This document shows positions 61,337 to 64,000 of a DNA stretch of 64,000 nucleotides, piece after piece; within the stretch, counting starts at the first letter, position 1, and each line of letters starts with the position of its first letter. The notes under the pieces were generated by a model. That model was not told the DNA's origin and did no database searches. It saw only the letters and a program-made list of their open reading frames with translations. A program made the position numbers and the translations under genes. Source of the stretch: Bacillus cereus ATCC 14579 (GTDB lineage Bacteria > Bacillota > Bacilli > Bacillales > Bacillaceae_G); contig NC_004722.1 of assembly GCF_000007825.1 (NCBI RefSeq), positions 2,706,501 through 2,770,500 of the forward strand, given 5' to 3'.

Positions 61337-62017
61337 CTAAATTGACCTAGCAAGTCTAAAACCGAGATCATCTATATGAAATGTAGGATGGCTTCGACGA
61401 CGACAAGTAGCGCCGCACCCTCTCGCTGTTTCAGCCCAACTACCACCACGAAAAATGCGGTATGATCCATACACTGTTTCATCATACAAATCATAACACC
61501 ATTCCCAAACGTTCCCTAGCATATCATAAAGTCCCCATGCATTCGGTTCTTTTTGGCCAACGTCATGAATCTCTCCATTTGAATTTTCATTATACCACGC
61601 TATATCATGAAGTTTCCCGTATGTATATCCGGTTGTACTTGCTTTACATGCATATTGCCACTCCGCCTCAGATGGTAATCGGTAGCCATTTGAATCTAAA
61701 TTACATTTCACAATTTGACCACCATCACTAATAGAATAATATTCTTTTAATCCCGCTTTTTTTGAAAGTACATTACAAAACGCAATGGCATCGTTCCATG
61801 AAATATTGACAACTGGTTTATGATTTTTATCAAAATTATTTAATGTACTATTTGTAATAGCATCATATAGTTCCATTGTTACAGCATACTTTGCAAGAAG
61901 AAATGGTTGAATTTGTACTAGCCATTCTTTTTTTATTCGATCATCTCTTAATACTACCTCTCCAGCTGGAATATTGACCATTAATGAATCGATTAGTTGA
62001 ATTAAATCGTTAGTCAT
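61337..62017 (-). CDS. formylglycine-generating enzyme (SUMF1) family protein
   Basis: A 226-residue protein made of one FGE-sulfatase domain: MVNIPAGEV, LLAKYAVTMELYDAI, VVNISWNDAIAFCN, YRLPSEAEWQYAC, GLYDMLGNVWEWC and RIFRGGSWAE to GFRLARSI. Paired Cys in ARGCGATCRRR lie where the catalytic Cys pair of FGE sits, so activity is possible, but no sulfatase is encoded here. Other roles (hydroxylase, EgtB-like) cannot be excluded. GGAGG precedes the ATG. Confidence 0.85.
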   Translation of the reverse strand: MTNDLIQLIDSLMVNIPAGEVVLRDDRIKKEWLVQIQPFLLAKYAVTMELYDAITNSTLNNFDKNHKPVVNISWNDAIAFCNVLSKKAGLKEYYSISDGGQIVKCNLDSNGYRLPSEAEWQYACKASTTGYTYGKLHDIAWYNENSNGEIHDVGQKEPNAWGLYDMLGNVWEWCYDLYDETVYGSYRIFRGGSWAETARGCGATCRRRSHPTFHIDDLGFRLARSI

Positions 62018-62178
62018 TTTCTATTCCTCCAAACGTTCATTTTATATGAAATTAAAGTCATATATTCATTACAAAATACAAATTTCAAAAAGCGTTAAAT
62101 TTTTCATAATAAAAAACGATTAGTTTTATTAAACTAATCGGTAAGATTTACAAAGAATTTTTGTGTTACATTCTATAA

Positions 62179-62682
62179 TTATATGTGCTCTAAAAATTTC
62201 CGAACCTCATTTGGAGATTTTAAAACAATAACCTTTTTCTCTTCCGGCAATTGCTCTAACTCTTTTAAAATTGTAGGTCGTTTAGCATTAGGATATTCCC
62301 ATATCCATTTAAAAAATTGCAAATCAAATCTTTCTTCACATCCTGCGCCCATATCTGGTCTTGTTTTATTTCGGTATTTTACAATTCTTTTAAAAGCCCT
62401 ATAAACACAAATTGTTCTATGAATATCAAGGAAGATAATTGTATCAGCTGCATTCAGTCTTATACCCATCGTCCCGCCGTAATTCCCATCAATAATCCAT
62501 TTCTCATCTTTAATTAAGTTATTTTGAACTGTTATTTGTTCTTCTCTCGGAACACCTTCCCAATTCGGTTTCCAAAATAATGCATCAAGATGATGCACCT
62601 TAATATTTAATTTATTTCCTAACTGCCTTGCTAATGTAGATTTTCCTGAACCACCAGAACCAATTAATATTATTTTTTTCAT
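62179..62682 (-). CDS. P-loop kinase-like protein (DNA topology modulation FlaR-like)
   Basis: A 167-residue small P-loop NTPase: Walker A IGSGGSGKSTLARQLG, then HHLDALFWKPNW and IIDGNYGGTMGIRLNAAD, the features of the FlaR/YorR-type adenylate-kinase-like family. Annotated in databases as topology modulation, but the biochemical role is uncertain. AAAAAGGAG precedes the ATG. Confidence 0.83.
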   Translation of the reverse strand: MKKIILIGSGGSGKSTLARQLGNKLNIKVHHLDALFWKPNWEGVPREEQITVQNNLIKDEKWIIDGNYGGTMGIRLNAADTIIFLDIHRTICVYRAFKRIVKYRNKTRPDMGAGCEERFDLQFFKWIWEYPNAKRPTILKELEQLPEEKKVIVLKSPNEVRKFLEHI

Positions 62683-62705
62683 AAAGGGCTCCTTTTTAAA
62701 ATCGA

Positions 62706-63092
62706 TTATTTCCTCCGTAACATAAACTCACAAAGTATGCCAACAACAACACCAATTGTATAAGCCACCAAATCACTCCACAAAAAACCGTATCCCAACA
62801 CGAGTCCGCCCAAAGTCGTTGCACGCATGCTATCTATCCATTCCGCATGATACAATTGGCTCGCTTCAATCCCGTAGCAAAACATTAAACTAATAAAAGC
62901 CAACTTCTTCGTCTCTGTTTTAGGAAACAAAAATCCAAAGCCAGTGAAAATCATTAATGCCCATAAAGCATCGCCTAAGTAATCATTTAATAGATGTGGT
63001 AGTGCAAAAGAAAACTTTCTTGAGCTAAGACCTAAAATAATAACAACTATAGTAAATAGTGCATATACTACTCTATTTCGTTTCGTATTCAT
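62706..63092 (-). CDS. DUF2809 membrane protein
   Basis: A 128-residue membrane protein with four helices; SSRKFSFALPHLLNDYLGDA followed by LWALMIF and the final LGYGFLWSDLVAYTIG are DUF2809 (VanZ-like) features. Function unknown. AGGGA precedes the ATG; it lies 23 bases upstream of the kinase-like gene, so the two may be an operon. Confidence 0.8.
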   Translation of the reverse strand: MNTKRNRVVYALFTIVVIILGLSSRKFSFALPHLLNDYLGDALWALMIFTGFGFLFPKTETKKLAFISLMFCYGIEASQLYHAEWIDSMRATTLGGLVLGYGFLWSDLVAYTIGVVVGILCEFMLRRK

Positions 63093-63157
63093 TTTAAAGT
63101 TCCCTAATATGTAATGTAAAACTGTAAATAGCTAGTAAAACAAAGTTATTTTACTAG

Positions 63158-63865
63158 CTATTTATTAGTTGCTTTAATGATAAGAAAATGTGGATTCGTA
63201 TTTAGATAATAATATGATTTTTCGTCTACTTCTTTCATTTTTTCAATTGCCTTCGGTTCTACTATCTCTTCTAATACAAAATAATTTGTAGTTTTATTTA
63301 GTATGTCTTGTAATGATCTTCTAAAAAACTTGACTTCAATAGTAATATTCGGTTTAACCCAAGTATCTATTAATAACTGTTTTTCAAAATAATTTTCACA
63401 TGGAAACTTTGTGAAATCCATAAAAGGATGATGAATAGAATATATAAGTTCTCCACCTGGCTTCAATACACGACGAAATTCTTGAAATACTTGATTCCAA
63501 TTTTCTATATAATGAAGAGTTAATGAACTTACAATCACATCATATGTATTATCTTTAAATGGCAATGTTTCTTGCAGATCATGACAAAGGAACGTTGCTT
63601 CTTCTCCTATATTTTCTTTTGCTGCTTTTACCATTTCAGGACTTACATCAATTGCTGTAACATTTGCTCCTCTTTTTATGAATTGAGAAGTATACCATCC
63701 AGCTGCACATCCAGCATCTAGTATCTTTTTTCCTTCTAGTTCCTTTGGAATAAGCTCCATCATCGCCGGTCTTTCATAATAACTGTTATATGGATTTGCG
63801 AAATCTAGATTTTCTTTATATGTACTCGCTAATTTATCATACGTATCTTTAATCGAATCTTTCAT
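63158..63865 (-). CDS. class I SAM-dependent methyltransferase
   Basis: A 235-residue methyltransferase: motif I ILDAGCAAGWYTSQF, motif II VTAIDVSPEMV, motif IV DVIVSSLTLHYI and PGGELIYSIHHP. Substrate unknown, small-molecule type. AGGAG before ATG 63865 fixes the start. Confidence 0.86.
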   Translation of the reverse strand: MKDSIKDTYDKLASTYKENLDFANPYNSYYERPAMMELIPKELEGKKILDAGCAAGWYTSQFIKRGANVTAIDVSPEMVKAAKENIGEEATFLCHDLQETLPFKDNTYDVIVSSLTLHYIENWNQVFQEFRRVLKPGGELIYSIHHPFMDFTKFPCENYFEKQLLIDTWVKPNITIEVKFFRRSLQDILNKTTNYFVLEEIVEPKAIEKMKEVDEKSYYYLNTNPHFLIIKATNK

Positions 63866-63886
63866 TACACACACTCCTAATACATA

Positions 63887-64000
63887 TTAATCCATTAACT
63901 CCTGTTGCTTTTTCTTTGAAAATGATTGTAGTACTAAATCATACGACCAATCAATCATTTTATTAATTTGCTCCTGCTCTATATCCTTATGAATATAAAC
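63887..64000 (-). CDS. C-terminal end of a MmcQ/YjbR-like protein (partial, runs off the window)
   Basis: On the minus strand an open frame enters at the window edge and reads VYIHKDIEQEQINKMIDWSY, then DLVLQSFSKKKQQELMD before a TAA at 63887. The helix after the last strand fits the MmcQ/YjbR family of double-wing DNA-binding-like proteins. It is 21 bases upstream of the methyltransferase start, so the two are probably cotranscribed. Confidence 0.6.
   Translation of the reverse strand, partial: VYIHKDIEQEQINKMIDWSYDLVLQSFSKKKQQELMD

Noticed and set aside
1..64000. CRISPR arrays, tRNA or rRNA genes, phage modules, riboswitches
   Set aside because: No regularly spaced repeats, cloverleaf sequences, structural phage proteins or recognisable aptamer leaders were seen.

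Overview
The window looks like a chromosomal segment of a Bacillus cereus group bacterium (B. cereus, B. thuringiensis or a close relative). The DNA is AT-rich and almost every gene has a strong GGAGG-type ribosome binding site, some with TTG starts. There is a sleB-ypeB-ylaJ spore germination operon, an acoABCL acetoin dehydrogenase operon, a kynUBA tryptophan degradation operon, an exact-consensus PlcR box in front of a secreted M4 protease, and three copies of a repeat resembling the bcr1 element of this group. I see no phage, intact insertion sequence, rRNA, tRNA or CRISPR array.

Layout. 1-11.8 kb: a DinB-like protein, a small membrane peptide, an ABHD18-like hydrolase, a secreted type I pullulanase with cre-like sites, a secreted PlcR-type neutral protease, a secreted 5'-nucleotidase broken by a one-base frameshift, a second DinB protein and a GyrI-like protein. 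12-20.3 kb: a VOC protein, a stand-alone second SecY, a DMT exporter divergent from a MocR-type regulator, a truncated oxidoreductase remnant, an alpha/beta hydrolase and a two-gene ParM/ParR-like actin partition module. 20.3-26.4 kb: DUF1697 and aromatic acid exporter genes, a GNAT enzyme and lipoprotein pair, and the cortex-lytic operon, ending at a complete bcr1-like element that supplies the stop codon of a small secreted protein gene. 26.4-34.3 kb: a penicillin-binding-like hydrolase with a membrane protein, the kyn operon with a divergent TetR regulator, NUDIX, arylamine N-acetyltransferase and small membrane or DUF proteins. 34.4-46.6 kb: an AcoR-type sigma-54 activator, a DeoR-GNAT-NIPSNAP operon, lipoprotein, methyltransferase, Rrf2 regulator, DUF4085, a secreted crystallin-fold protein, and acoABCL behind a sigma-54 promoter. 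46.6-64 kb: a third DinB protein, SDR, GrpB, a DUF4181-NUDIX-DUF4181 cluster, HIT and PP2C-like proteins, an OpuA-type glycine betaine transporter, a ClpP paralogue with an ECF-like sigma factor, ferredoxin and rpiA, a GNAT enzyme, a chitin-active LPMO, a glycosyltransferase, an FGE-like protein, a P-loop kinase-like protein, DUF2809, a methyltransferase and the end of a YjbR-like gene cut by the window edge.

How the genes work together. Secreted polymer degradation (pullulanase, M4 protease, nucleotidase, chitin LPMO) supplies nutrients. AcoR plus sigma-54 would turn on acetoin reuse in stationary phase. KynUBA takes tryptophan to anthranilate. SleB and YpeB degrade spore cortex at germination. 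OpuA imports osmoprotectant. The least ordinary items are the chromosomal actin-type partition pair, the sigma factor/ClpP pair whose sigma C-terminus resembles an ssrA-type degron, the bcr1-like copies, the broken genes, and two genes whose natural start codon seems to be non-canonical (CTG) or lost (ATA). All family names are from recognition of the translated sequence; no database search was possible.
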